Positions 1 through 9,078 of a stretch of 64,000 nucleotides of DNA are shown here, in pieces. Where the stretch lies: the NCBI RefSeq assembly GCF_016458275.1, contig NZ_JAEMHM010000019.1, positions 1-64,000 of the forward strand, written 5' to 3'. The position numbers and the translations under genes were made by a program. The notes beneath the pieces were generated by a model. It saw only the letters and a list, made by a program, of their open reading frames with translations, was not told the DNA's origin and did no database searches. Every line of letters starts with the position of its first letter. Position 1 is the stretch's first letter. The stretch comes from Geomesophilobacter sediminis (lineage in GTDB: Bacteria; Desulfobacterota; Desulfuromonadia; Geobacterales; Geobacteraceae).

Positions 1-2
1 AA

Positions 3-47
3 AGCGAGATCGAAAAGAAACACCCGCTTAAGAAACAAGCGACGTAA
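3..47 (+). CDS. 3' end of a gene cut by the window edge
   Basis: A reading frame open from the left edge ends at a TAA at 45-47. The visible tail is 14 residues and lysine-rich. It was chosen over the other two plus frames because its third-codon-position composition is closest to that of the neighbouring genes, but this is a weak argument on so few codons. The frame starting at base 1 also stays open, to 58-60. Nothing can be said about function. Confidence 0.3.
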   Translation, partial: SEIEKKHPLKKQAT

Positions 48-153
48 AGCAAAAACCTAACCGGACAACGCTGGGGCTGGGGGGGATTTGCCTTTTGCAA
101 TGAACCGTTAGGAACACGAAGCCACCAATTTAACACGGAGCAACCAGTCCGCC

Positions 154-1941
154 TCAGCCACGCCCACCCCACAGTTTGTCCCTCAACCCCGATCGGCGCA
201 CCACCCGCCGGGCAACGGCTCCAAGAAAAATCTCCTCCGTCCCCAAGATCTCCACCGATTTCTTCGCCCTGGTGATGCCGGTATATACCAACTCCCTTGT
301 CAGCACCGGAACATCCCGGTCCGGCAGGATCATCAGCACGCGGTCGAACTCCGAACCCTGGCTTTTGTGGACCGTCATGGCAAAGGCCCTTTCGTGCTCG
401 GGGAGCCGCAGCGGCACCACCTTCTTCATTCCGCCGCCGCTGGGGAAGAAGGCACGCAGCTCGCCCCCGGCTTCCCGGTCGGGAAGGATCAGCCCGATGT
501 CCCCGTTGAAGAGCCCCACGTTGTAGTCGTTGCGGGTGATGAGGATCGGCTCCCCGGCGTACCAGCGCCCCTGCGGCGCAATGAGCCCTGCCCTGGCCAG
601 CCGCTCCTCCACCATCCGGTTCATCGCGTCGACGCCATACGGCCCGTTGCGCAGCGCACAGAGGATCCGAAACTCGCCAAACCTTGCGAAGGCACCTTCT
701 GCGGAATCTCCTTTCAGATAAGCCCGATACCCGGAGAGAATCCGCTCGGCCAGTGCCTCTGCGAGCTGCGCCATGGGCGGCAAAGCGTCGATCCTGATGT
801 CCGGATACCGTCCGTCCCGGCATGCCGCAAGGGCCTCGGCACCGTCACCGTTGTTCACCATTGCGGCAATCATCCCGATGCCGCTCGACGCAGAGAACCG
901 GTAGCTCTTCTGCAGCAGAACCACGGCATCGCCCAACGCGCCGCTTGAGTCCTGAACCGGGAGCTCGTCGCCGGAAACCTTGCCGGCCAAATCTACGAAG
1001 GTCGGAGAGAAACCGTGGGTCCCGCCGGTGCCGCAGATATCGCCGAGCACGGCACCGGCCTCCACCGACGCGAGCTGGTCGCGGTCTCCCAAAAGGATCA
1101 GGCGGGTATCCTCCCGCAGCGCGTCGACCAGCTTGGCCATGAGCGGCAGCGACACCATCGACGCTTCGTCGACGATTACCAAATCGTACGGAAGGGGATT
1201 TTCCCGGTGGTGGCGGAAGGTGCAGGAGCCTTTGAGATAGCCGAGCAGCCGGTGCAGGGTCGAGACTTCCTCGGGAATGAGCGCGGCGACCTCGGGAGCG
1301 CAATCAATACCCGCGACGATGGATTCCTTGAGCCGTGCGGCTGCCTTGCCGGTCGGTGCGGCAAGCGCGATGCGAAACTTCTCCCCCTGTTGCTGCTCCA
1401 GCAGGAGCGCCAGGACTTTCACCACGGTGGAGGTTTTCCCGGTGCCCGGACCGCCGGAGATGACGCAGAAACGTCGGGTCAGCGCGGCGACGGCGGCGAT
1501 CCGCTGCCAGTCCGTCTCCCCCGGCGCCTTGGCGCCGAAAAGGCGCTCCAACCCGTCCTTCAATAGAGGCTGGTCCACCGGAGCGGGGGCGCTCCGCTTC
1601 AGGAGCGCGGCGGCGAGATCGTCCTCGTAGCGCCAGTAGCGCTGGAGGTAGAGCCGGTTCGCATCGTCCAGGATGAGCGGGGCGAATTCTCCCGGCTGTC
1701 CCACTACCGCAAAGCTGCGCAACCGTTCCGCCCATCCTTCCAGATCCTTGATCCCGAAGCGCGGCGCATCGCCATCGGTAAGTGCCGCGGCCAGGTCGAG
1801 GCAGACGTCGCCCGAGACCACCCCGCGGCTCAAAAGCGCCGCGGCCGCAAACAGGCTTCCGTCGCGGCTTGCCGCCTGGCGGCAGATGAAGTCGGCGAAG
1901 TGCCGGTCTATTTCATTGAGATGGATTCCTTCGGGAATCAT
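154..1941 (-). CDS. recD: Exodeoxyribonuclease V subunit alpha (RecD)
   Basis: RecD is the fast 5'-3' helicase of RecBCD, which resects double-strand breaks and degrades linear DNA. The protein has about 595 residues, normal for the family. A Walker A motif GGPGTGKT lies near residue 165, followed by a DEASM Walker B-type motif, and the C-terminal third carries the superfamily 1B signature TVHKSQGSEF and TGITRAKK. A GTG at 1947 would add two residues. I prefer the ATG at 1941 because it overlaps the recB stop in an ATGA, implying translational coupling. It is the last gene of a recC-recB-recD operon. No frameshift or missing motif was seen. Confidence 0.95.
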   Translation of the reverse strand: MIPEGIHLNEIDRHFADFICRQAASRDGSLFAAAALLSRGVVSGDVCLDLAAALTDGDAPRFGIKDLEGWAERLRSFAVVGQPGEFAPLILDDANRLYLQRYWRYEDDLAAALLKRSAPAPVDQPLLKDGLERLFGAKAPGETDWQRIAAVAALTRRFCVISGGPGTGKTSTVVKVLALLLEQQQGEKFRIALAAPTGKAAARLKESIVAGIDCAPEVAALIPEEVSTLHRLLGYLKGSCTFRHHRENPLPYDLVIVDEASMVSLPLMAKLVDALREDTRLILLGDRDQLASVEAGAVLGDICGTGGTHGFSPTFVDLAGKVSGDELPVQDSSGALGDAVVLLQKSYRFSASSGIGMIAAMVNNGDGAEALAACRDGRYPDIRIDALPPMAQLAEALAERILSGYRAYLKGDSAEGAFARFGEFRILCALRNGPYGVDAMNRMVEERLARAGLIAPQGRWYAGEPILITRNDYNVGLFNGDIGLILPDREAGGELRAFFPSGGGMKKVVPLRLPEHERAFAMTVHKSQGSEFDRVLMILPDRDVPVLTRELVYTGITRAKKSVEILGTEEIFLGAVARRVVRRSGLRDKLWGGRG

Positions 1942-4900
1942 AAACACCCCACCAGCACCGCCGAAAGCTCCTGGATCAGTGCCTTCGGCGGGCGGTCACT
2001 GAAAATTCCGTTGCCGGTGCCGTCCACACCGCGCAGAAAGACGTAGTGAATCCCACCGAAATGGCGGTCGTAGTCGTATTTCGGCAGCCGCAGCCTGAGG
2101 TAGTTGTCCAGCGCCACCGTGTAGAGCAGGTACTGCAGCGGGTAGAGGTGGTGCTCCATCTCCCGGCGCATCCGGACCGTGCCGTACTCGCCGACGCTGT
2201 TCCCCAGGTGGTTCGACTTCCAGTCGAGAATGTAATAGCGTCCCTTGTGCTCGACCACGAGGTCCATGAAGCCGCGCAGCATACCCTTCAGCGTGGTAAA
2301 GGAGAGCCGGTCGAACAGGGCGCCGAGGTCCACCGGCAGCGGTTGGCTGGTGAAGGCCCAGATCGCGTTGCGCAACCGGTCGGAGCTCACCTTGGCCAGG
2401 GGAAAGAAGAATTCCAGCTCGGTGAAGCGGCGCGCCACCGGAATGTCGGCCAGCTTGAATCCGGCCTCCCCCAAAGGCGCCGACAGGACCGCCCGAACCA
2501 TCGCGGACACCGGCTTCTCCCACTCCTTGTCAAACCCGTGCCGATCCAAAAGCTCTACCACCAGGGACGGAAGTTCTTCCGCGGGTGCGGTGAAATCCAT
2601 CCGCTCGAAAATCTCGTGCAGGAAGATACCGGCCTTGGCTCCCTTGGGAAAGGCGAAGATCCCGGTCGCCGGCACGCTCGACGGGGCATCGAAATCCGGT
2701 GCCTCCGTCTGGGTGGCCTCGTCGCGGTCCGGCAGTTCATGATGCTCCCGCGACCGGGTCGCCAGCGAGGTAAAGCTCGCCACCCGCCAGTCGCGCTCGA
2801 TGCCACCGGTGAACTCCCGGCAGCTCAGCTCGGAGGCGTCCCGGTGATCGCCTGCGTACCGCGCCGCGTCCGGCTCCGGAAGGGTGACCACCTCGATGGC
2901 GCCGTCCGAGCGCTGCGCCAGCCGCTGCAGTTCCTCGATCATCTCGTCGTCGCTCAGCGCCACCTGTCCGCCCGCCGCGGCCTCCGGATGCAGCAGGTAA
3001 TGCAAGGCTCCGGAGCCAGCGTCCTTGAACGCCCCCCAGGCCAGGTAGGTCAAGTATTTCCCGCGGGTCAGGGCCACGTACAAAAGCCGCAGGTTCTCGG
3101 CCAGGGTCTCCCGATCAGCCCGCGCCAGGTTGCCGCCCAGATCCTCCGAACCGATGTCCAGCACCACCCGCCCCGAATCGTCATGGAAGTAGGCGGCATC
3201 CTTGCGCCCGCCGTGCTCGGACCAGCAGAAGGGAGCGAAGACGATGGGGTATTCGAGCCCCTTGCTCTTGTGGATGGTGACCAGTTGCACCGCGGCTTCG
3301 TCGGTCTCCAGCCGGATCTCGTGCTCTTCACCCTCTTTCTTTTCCATGATGCGGGTGGCCAGCCAGGAGATCACCCCTTCCATGCCGAGGTGCCCCTCGA
3401 CTTGCGCCTGGTGGACCGTCTCGATGAGGTGGAGCAGGTTGGTGAGGCGCCGTTCCCCCTGGGGGAGCGACAAGAGCCGTTCGCGCACCCCGCGCCGCTC
3501 CAGGTAGCGGAGGATCATGGTCATGCAGCCGCGTTCGGCCCAGATCTCGTGGTAGCCCCGGAACTCGTCCAGGATCTCTTCCCACGCCGCCTCGTCGGCC
3601 ATGAGCACGGCAAGCTCGTCTCCGGTCACTCCGGTCATCCGGGTGGCCAGCGCACCGCGCAAAAGCGCTTCATGGCCTGGCTCCGCAACCGCCGAGAGGA
3701 CCCGCAACAGCTCCGCCGCCTCGGGCGCCTCGAAGAGGTAACCGGTGCTGCACAAAACGCTCGGGATGCCGCGGCTGGTCAGCGAGCCTTGGACCAGTTT
3801 CGCCTGGTGGTTGGTCCGCACCAGGACCGCGATATCACCCGGCGCCACGGCTCGCTCGCCGATCCGGACCTTTCCGGCGGCGCCCCCCTCCAGCAGCCGG
3901 CAGATCTCGGTCGCCACCGTCTCGGGGAGAAATTCGTTCGCGTCCCCCTTGTTGATCGGCTTGCCCGGCTCCCGGCGCGGCGCGAACCAGAGCTTGAACG
4001 GGACCGGCTCGGCTCCGGCGATGGTAAGGGGGGCGAGCTCGCGCTGGGCCGCTTCGACCTCCAGAAACGGGATCGACTCGAAGAGAAACGGACTCGGGTG
4101 CGAGGCGAAAAGGGTGTTCACCCCGCGGATCAGGCGGGGGTGGGAGCGCCAGTTCTGCAGCAGGGTGTGCCGCTCTCTCGTGGCGCGAGCGGCCCCCATG
4201 TAGGCGAAGATGTCCGCGCCGCGGAAGCTGTAGATGGCCTGTTTCGGGTCCCCGATCAGGAAGAAGGGAGCCGGATGCTCCGCGGGATAGATGGTGTCGA
4301 AAATGGCGAACTGGGTCGGGTCGGTGTCCTGGAATTCATCGATCAGCGCGGCCCGGTAGCGCTTCCGGATCAGCGCCGGCAGCAGGGAGTTCTTCTGCTT
4401 GAGCGCGGCGTTCAAGTCGATGAGGAGGTCGTCGAAGGAGCGGACGTTCCGCGTCTGCTTTCGTTTGGGGAGTTCGGCGGCGAGGTAGTCGAAAAAGCCC
4501 CGTTTCAGGGCGAGAAGCCAGGCGGAGATCTCCGTGGTCTCCGCGGGAAGGTCCGGGATCACCGCCGCCGACGGGTCGGCCGCCACCCGCTTGGCGAGGT
4601 TCAGCAGCCCCTCCGGGGAGAGCCCGGCGTTCTGCGCCGCCTCGACCCGTGGGCGGGGGGCGTAATAGCAGTTGATGCGCCAGTAATCCCGGGCGATCTC
4701 GCGCAGGATCGATCCCTGGTCGGTGACCAGCTCGGTGTCGCAGAGCGAGCCGCTCTCGAAGGGATTTTCCTGCAGGGTGCGCTGGCAGAAGCCGTGGATG
4801 GTGAAAATGGCCGCCTCGTCGAACGAGCGGACCGCCAGCGAGAGGAGCCGCCGTGCTCGGGTGCGGTCGGCAGCTTCCCCGATGAGCTTTGCCAGGAGCG

Positions 4901-5147
4901 GGTCGGATGCCTCGCCTTTCTCGAAGGCCAGCTCCGCTTCCTTGAGCCGCTTGCGGATCCGCTCCTTCAATTCCTTGGTGGCCGCCTCGGTGAAGGTCAC
5001 CACCAGGATCTCTCCCACTTCCAGGCCGAGTTCCAGCACCAGACGCAGGTACACCCCGGCAATGGTGAAGGTCTTGCCGGTGCCGGCACTCGCCTCGATC
5101 AGGTTTCTCCCGGCCAGCGGGGTATGGAGCAGGTCGAAGCGCTTCAT
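1938..5147 (-). CDS. recB: Exodeoxyribonuclease V subunit beta (RecB)
   Basis: RecB is the 3'-5' helicase and nuclease subunit of RecBCD. The protein has about 1069 residues. Walker A (SAGTGKT) sits at about residue 20, UvrD-type helicase motifs follow (DEFQDTDP, GDPKQAIYSFRGAD, VTIHKSKGLEYP), and the C-terminal nuclease domain shows GFMDLV followed by YILDWKSN, the metal-binding DWK core. An upstream in-frame extension exists, but the ATG at 5147 overlaps the recC stop as ATGA and starts the typical MKRFDLL N-terminus. It in turn overlaps recD by four bases. Confidence 0.95.
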   Translation of the reverse strand: MKRFDLLHTPLAGRNLIEASAGTGKTFTIAGVYLRLVLELGLEVGEILVVTFTEAATKELKERIRKRLKEAELAFEKGEASDPLLAKLIGEAADRTRARRLLSLAVRSFDEAAIFTIHGFCQRTLQENPFESGSLCDTELVTDQGSILREIARDYWRINCYYAPRPRVEAAQNAGLSPEGLLNLAKRVAADPSAAVIPDLPAETTEISAWLLALKRGFFDYLAAELPKRKQTRNVRSFDDLLIDLNAALKQKNSLLPALIRKRYRAALIDEFQDTDPTQFAIFDTIYPAEHPAPFFLIGDPKQAIYSFRGADIFAYMGAARATRERHTLLQNWRSHPRLIRGVNTLFASHPSPFLFESIPFLEVEAAQRELAPLTIAGAEPVPFKLWFAPRREPGKPINKGDANEFLPETVATEICRLLEGGAAGKVRIGERAVAPGDIAVLVRTNHQAKLVQGSLTSRGIPSVLCSTGYLFEAPEAAELLRVLSAVAEPGHEALLRGALATRMTGVTGDELAVLMADEAAWEEILDEFRGYHEIWAERGCMTMILRYLERRGVRERLLSLPQGERRLTNLLHLIETVHQAQVEGHLGMEGVISWLATRIMEKKEGEEHEIRLETDEAAVQLVTIHKSKGLEYPIVFAPFCWSEHGGRKDAAYFHDDSGRVVLDIGSEDLGGNLARADRETLAENLRLLYVALTRGKYLTYLAWGAFKDAGSGALHYLLHPEAAAGGQVALSDDEMIEELQRLAQRSDGAIEVVTLPEPDAARYAGDHRDASELSCREFTGGIERDWRVASFTSLATRSREHHELPDRDEATQTEAPDFDAPSSVPATGIFAFPKGAKAGIFLHEIFERMDFTAPAEELPSLVVELLDRHGFDKEWEKPVSAMVRAVLSAPLGEAGFKLADIPVARRFTELEFFFPLAKVSSDRLRNAIWAFTSQPLPVDLGALFDRLSFTTLKGMLRGFMDLVVEHKGRYYILDWKSNHLGNSVGEYGTVRMRREMEHHLYPLQYLLYTVALDNYLRLRLPKYDYDRHFGGIHYVFLRGVDGTGNGIFSDRPPKALIQELSAVLVGCL

Positions 5148-8100
5148 TTGGTCCGTTTCCCCCCCTTGGATTGATGTGCCAGCAGCGGGCTCCAGATCGC
5201 CAGCGCGGTCGCCATGAACTCCTCGTCCAGCGGCTCTTCGTCGCCGAATACCCCGTGGTTGTGAACGTCCCCCGACTCCCCCGGATAGAATTCGCTGCCG
5301 TACCACTTGCCCCGCGCGTCGGTGAGCGCCTTGTGCGACTTCTTCGGGTCGAGGTGCTTCTTGGCGTATTCGTAGGAAGTTTCCGGGAAGAACCGGACCG
5401 GGAACTCCATCCCCCGGTGGTAGAGGGCGAGGATCCGCTCCAGGATCTCCCGGGCCTGCGGGATGGGCGGAAGGGCGACCAGCGCGTCCGAGGCGATCAC
5501 CACCGACTCCTTCGGGTAGCCCGCCTCGTCGAGGCAGTTGAGCGCCAGGTGCTCGACCCAGATCCGCAGCAGGTCCTTCGCCTTGAGTTTGGTATAGCGG
5601 TAGTGCAAGAGCCGGTCGCAGCGCAGCGACCCTATCCTGCCGATGACGGTGGCGGTATCGAAATGCAGCTCCAGATCGAGCGGCGGGAGCGGCTCCCCCT
5701 GGCAGGCGTCCAGGACCTGCTGGGCAAATTCCGCGGCCTTCACGGCCAGCCCGTCGAAGAGGGTGCGGCCGTACTCTCCCGGAGGGAGATCGCCCCGTCC
5801 CCTTGCTATGGCAAAGACCTCTTCCACGTCCTCGCGCTTAACCTGCGCCGCGACGATCTCCTGTTCCAGTTGGTACTTCACCAGTTGAGGCAGGGCCAAA
5901 GGCTCGCACTCTTCCAGCGGTTCCACTGCGTGTTCGACCTTCATGCCGAGGCGGCGCTTGAGGAGTTCGCGCGAGGGATGGCAGAGGAAATCGACCAGGG
6001 ACTTCAGGGTGACGAACTCGTCTTCGCCGACCCGGGGGAGCGGGGAAGAGATGAACCGGGGGAGGGCGGCCACCGGGGCGAGCTTCGCTTTGGCCCCCGC
6101 GAAGTTGTGCTGCGAGTAGCTGTAGAGCCGGCTGTCGCCGGAGAAGTAGGCGGGGCTGAACGGCTGGAGCGGATGGCGCACCCAAAAGAGCGTTTCGGCC
6201 TGCTTTTCGCCGTAGCCGCGGGCGAGGTAGTCGAGGAGCTCGCTCACCAGCACCGATGGTGGGATTTCGGAATTGTCCCGGATGCTCTGCCCGACGTAGC
6301 TGATGTGCAGCCGCTGCCGCGCCGACAGGAGCGCTTCCAGGAAGAGGTAGCGGTCCTCGTCGCGCAGCGAGCGGTCGCCGCGCCGGGGCTCCGCCGCGAT
6401 GAGGTCGAAGCCGGAGGGGCGGTTGCGCCGCGGGAAGGCGCCGTCATTCATCCCGATCAGGCAGACCACCGGGAAGGGGATACTGCGCATCGGGAGCATC
6501 GCGCAGAAGGTGACCCCGCCGGTGAGAAAGCCGAAGCCGCGCTCCGCCTCGCCGAGCCGCTCCTGGAGCCAGTACCGGATCGCCTCGATCCCGATCTCCC
6601 CGTCGAACGCGGCCGCGGCCAGATCCTTTTCCAGGTCGTCCAAAAGCTCGCGCAGGGAAACCAGCTCCCGCTCGCCGTCTTCGTCGCTTTCCAGAAGCGC
6701 CGCAATCCCCTCGCGCAGTTCCTGGGCCCACCCGGTCACCCGGCGCGGGGCCTCGAGCTTGCGGCAGAAGGAGAAGAGGGTCTCGCAGAATTCCAGGAAG
6801 CGGCCGAGGACCAGGGCGTCGCCCCCTTCCATGTCGTCGAAGGGGAGGATGTCGCGGAAGAACCGCCGGCCCGCGCCGTTTGCGGCGTAGCCCAGGAGGA
6901 GTCGGTCCAGCCCGGCTTCCCAGGAATTCTCCTTGAAAGGGGGGAGCCCGTGGCGGCCGCGCTGGTCCGCGTCGATCCCCCAGCGGATGTTGGTCCGGCG
7001 CAGCCAGTCCCGCACCGTTTCCAGGTCCGCCGAGGCGAGCGAAAAGCGGCGCGCCACCGGCGGCGCTTCCAAAACGTCCATCACTTCCGCCGCGCCGAAA
7101 CGTCCGCCGCACAGGCGCAGGACGGCAAGGAGGGCCCGGGCCGCCTCTCCCTCGTTGATCAGGTTGCGGTCCGCAATGGAATAGGGGATCCGTTCCCCCC
7201 CTTGCGGCGGCGTCTCAAACACCGCCGAAATGTACGGGGCGTACGCCTCGATGTCCGGCGTCATGACGATGACGTCGCGCGGGGTGAGGTCCCGGTTCTT
7301 TTCGAAGAGCGCCAAGAGTGCATCGTAGAGGACTTCGATCTCGCGCATCGGCGAGTGGCAGGAGTGCACCAGGATCGATTCATCGCCCAGGGGGAGTCCG
7401 GCATCTCCTTCCGGAGCGGACGGCTCGGCGAGTTCCAGGATCTCGGTCTGAAGCCGGTGCAGCGCGCACTCGGTGGGGGGCGCGGCAAACGCTTCCTCCG
7501 GATCGTCGCAGCCGAAGCCCTCGATGACGGTCTCGAAGAAGTCGCGCCCCAGCTTCCCCAGCGAGGCAAGGAGCGGGTTTCCCGTCTCGTACCACTCGTC
7601 CGCGCCTTCTTCCTCGCGGCGCAGCCGCTCTTTCTCGGTGACGATCTTGCCCCAGTATTGCCGGCAGGGATTCAGCAGGAAAAGGTGCACGTCGAGATGC
7701 TGCGCCACCTCCCAGAGGACCTTGAGGTGGAACGGCGGCAGCGCGGGGATGCCGATCAGCGCGATGCGGCGGGGAAAGGGAACCTCCCCCTTGCGCATCA
7801 GGCGCAGCGGCACGGCGAGGGCCTCGGCAACCCGACGGGAGAAATCGGCGGGATCGGCGGCACCGGCGCAGAACTCCAGGAAGAGGGCACCGAGGTGGCG
7901 GTCCGAGCGGTCCCGGGTCAGCTCGCGCCACATCAGGGTCTGCCACCCGTCGTTTCGCTCGCCGTTCTCCCATGCTTTAAGGAGATCGGGGCGGTAGACG
8001 GTGTACTTGTCGAAGGTGTCGGCGATCCGGCGCGCGAGCTGCAGCGCTTTCAGGCCACCGGGATCGTCGGCAACGTACGAGCCAACCTCTTCGAACCCCG

Positions 8101-8419
8101 GCGCAGCACCCTTCTCCCGGAGCAGGGACATCACGCGCCAGGCGAGCACCTCCTGTCCGAAGCGGCGGGTATCCTCGGGGTAGTCGGGAATGAGGGCGGC
8201 AAAAAGGGTTTGGACGATCTTGTTGGGAAAGGGGTAGACACAGTTGGCCCAGACCCCGAAGCGGGAGGCGAGTTCCATGGAGAGCCAGCGCTGCATCCCC
8301 TTGCTTTGAACGACGATCGTCTCGGGTGCAAAGGGGGATTCCAGCGGGGAGCGGACCACCTCGGCGAGGCTGTCCAGCAGGAGCTCCATTCGGTTGCTGG
8401 TGTGGATCTTGAGGGCCAT
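5144..8419 (-). CDS. recC: Exodeoxyribonuclease V subunit gamma (RecC)
   Basis: RecC is the Chi-recognising scaffold subunit of RecBCD, with degenerate helicase and nuclease folds. The protein has about 1091 residues. Its N-terminus carries the family signature IVVQSKGMQRWLSMELA, and IGMNDGAFPR lies in the middle. No functional Walker A was seen, as expected for RecC. The start at 8419 (MALKIHTSN) is preferred over the upstream frame because homologues begin here and an AAGGGA-like ribosome site precedes it. It is the first gene of the recCBD operon; the promoter probably lies in the repeat-rich gap to its right. Confidence 0.94.
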   Translation of the reverse strand: MALKIHTSNRMELLLDSLAEVVRSPLESPFAPETIVVQSKGMQRWLSMELASRFGVWANCVYPFPNKIVQTLFAALIPDYPEDTRRFGQEVLAWRVMSLLREKGAAPGFEEVGSYVADDPGGLKALQLARRIADTFDKYTVYRPDLLKAWENGERNDGWQTLMWRELTRDRSDRHLGALFLEFCAGAADPADFSRRVAEALAVPLRLMRKGEVPFPRRIALIGIPALPPFHLKVLWEVAQHLDVHLFLLNPCRQYWGKIVTEKERLRREEEGADEWYETGNPLLASLGKLGRDFFETVIEGFGCDDPEEAFAAPPTECALHRLQTEILELAEPSAPEGDAGLPLGDESILVHSCHSPMREIEVLYDALLALFEKNRDLTPRDVIVMTPDIEAYAPYISAVFETPPQGGERIPYSIADRNLINEGEAARALLAVLRLCGGRFGAAEVMDVLEAPPVARRFSLASADLETVRDWLRRTNIRWGIDADQRGRHGLPPFKENSWEAGLDRLLLGYAANGAGRRFFRDILPFDDMEGGDALVLGRFLEFCETLFSFCRKLEAPRRVTGWAQELREGIAALLESDEDGERELVSLRELLDDLEKDLAAAAFDGEIGIEAIRYWLQERLGEAERGFGFLTGGVTFCAMLPMRSIPFPVVCLIGMNDGAFPRRNRPSGFDLIAAEPRRGDRSLRDEDRYLFLEALLSARQRLHISYVGQSIRDNSEIPPSVLVSELLDYLARGYGEKQAETLFWVRHPLQPFSPAYFSGDSRLYSYSQHNFAGAKAKLAPVAALPRFISSPLPRVGEDEFVTLKSLVDFLCHPSRELLKRRLGMKVEHAVEPLEECEPLALPQLVKYQLEQEIVAAQVKREDVEEVFAIARGRGDLPPGEYGRTLFDGLAVKAAEFAQQVLDACQGEPLPPLDLELHFDTATVIGRIGSLRCDRLLHYRYTKLKAKDLLRIWVEHLALNCLDEAGYPKESVVIASDALVALPPIPQAREILERILALYHRGMEFPVRFFPETSYEYAKKHLDPKKSHKALTDARGKWYGSEFYPGESGDVHNHGVFGDEEPLDEEFMATALAIWSPLLAHQSKGGKRTK

Positions 8420-8995
8420 CGGAGATCCCTTAGGGTGGCGGTTGTGCGGATGGGGAAACATAGCATAAGCGCTTGCCGCTGTCATTGGCAAAGGGAGGCA
8501 ACTGCAGGAGGATGCGACATAAAAAGTCGCGACGCTCCAACCCCATCCTCACCCCGACCCTCTCCTTGAAGGAGAGGGAGCCCACGAACCGACAGCAGAG
8601 AAAGAAGAGCGGTGCCAGGTCTTGAAAAATAAGGTTTTTGGACAGCACAGAATAGGTGATATTTCAAGACCTGGCACCGGGGGCCGTGGCACCGGGGGCC
8701 GTGGCACCGGGGGCCGGCACCGGGGGCCCGGCACCGGGGGGCCCGCACTCCAACCCCATCCTCACCCCGACCCTCTCCTTGAAGGAGAGGGAGCACACGA
8801 ACCGACAGCAGAGAAGATGGTGATCTTTCTGCCATAGCAGCATTTGCAGGGGGGGCGATAAATACGTCCCCTCTCCTGTAAGGTCGTGCGCGAGAGCGCA
8901 AGCTTACGACGGACAGGGTGAGGATGGGGGTGGGGAGTCGCTCCCAGAAAGATTAGTATCATCGTGCCTGGTTCGACCCTTACCCGGTGAAACTA
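8420..8995. repeat. Repeat-filled intergenic region: 68-bp direct repeat flanking a palindromic element
   Basis: No gene is visible here. A 68-bp sequence at 8535-8602 recurs at 8748-8815 with one mismatch; it belongs to the intergenic family with core ACCCTCTCCTTGAAGGAGAG (family B). Between the copies lies a perfect 16-bp inverted repeat, GTGCCAGGTCTTGAAA at 8612-8627 against its complement at 8662-8677 (family E). This is followed by about four to five degenerate copies of a 15-bp GC-rich unit containing GGCACCGGGGGCC (8675-8747). Another family B end lies at 8867-8935. It looks like nested insertion of mobile palindromic elements, but no transposase is adjacent. Confidence 0.75.
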
Positions 8996-9024
8996 TTGCT
9001 GTTTGCTCCCCCCTCTGCTATAAA
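8996..9024 (+). promoter_or_regulatory. Candidate sigma-70 promoter for the acetate-kinase homologue
   Basis: A -35 box TTGCTG at 8996-9001 and a -10 box TATAAA at 9019-9024 are separated by 17 bases. The start codon lies 54 bases downstream. Found by eye only. Confidence 0.5.
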
Positions 9025-9078
9025 GGAGCGTTACCTTTTGGAAAACCTGCTCGGTTTTCCGGTCTGGAGGCCCTTGTC

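Noticed and set aside
2046-5174. A plus-strand ORF of over 1000 codons opposite recB (and another opposite recC at 5171-8569)
   Set aside because: These are antisense shadows of GC-rich genes: no family resemblance and fully overlapped by well-supported recB and recC.
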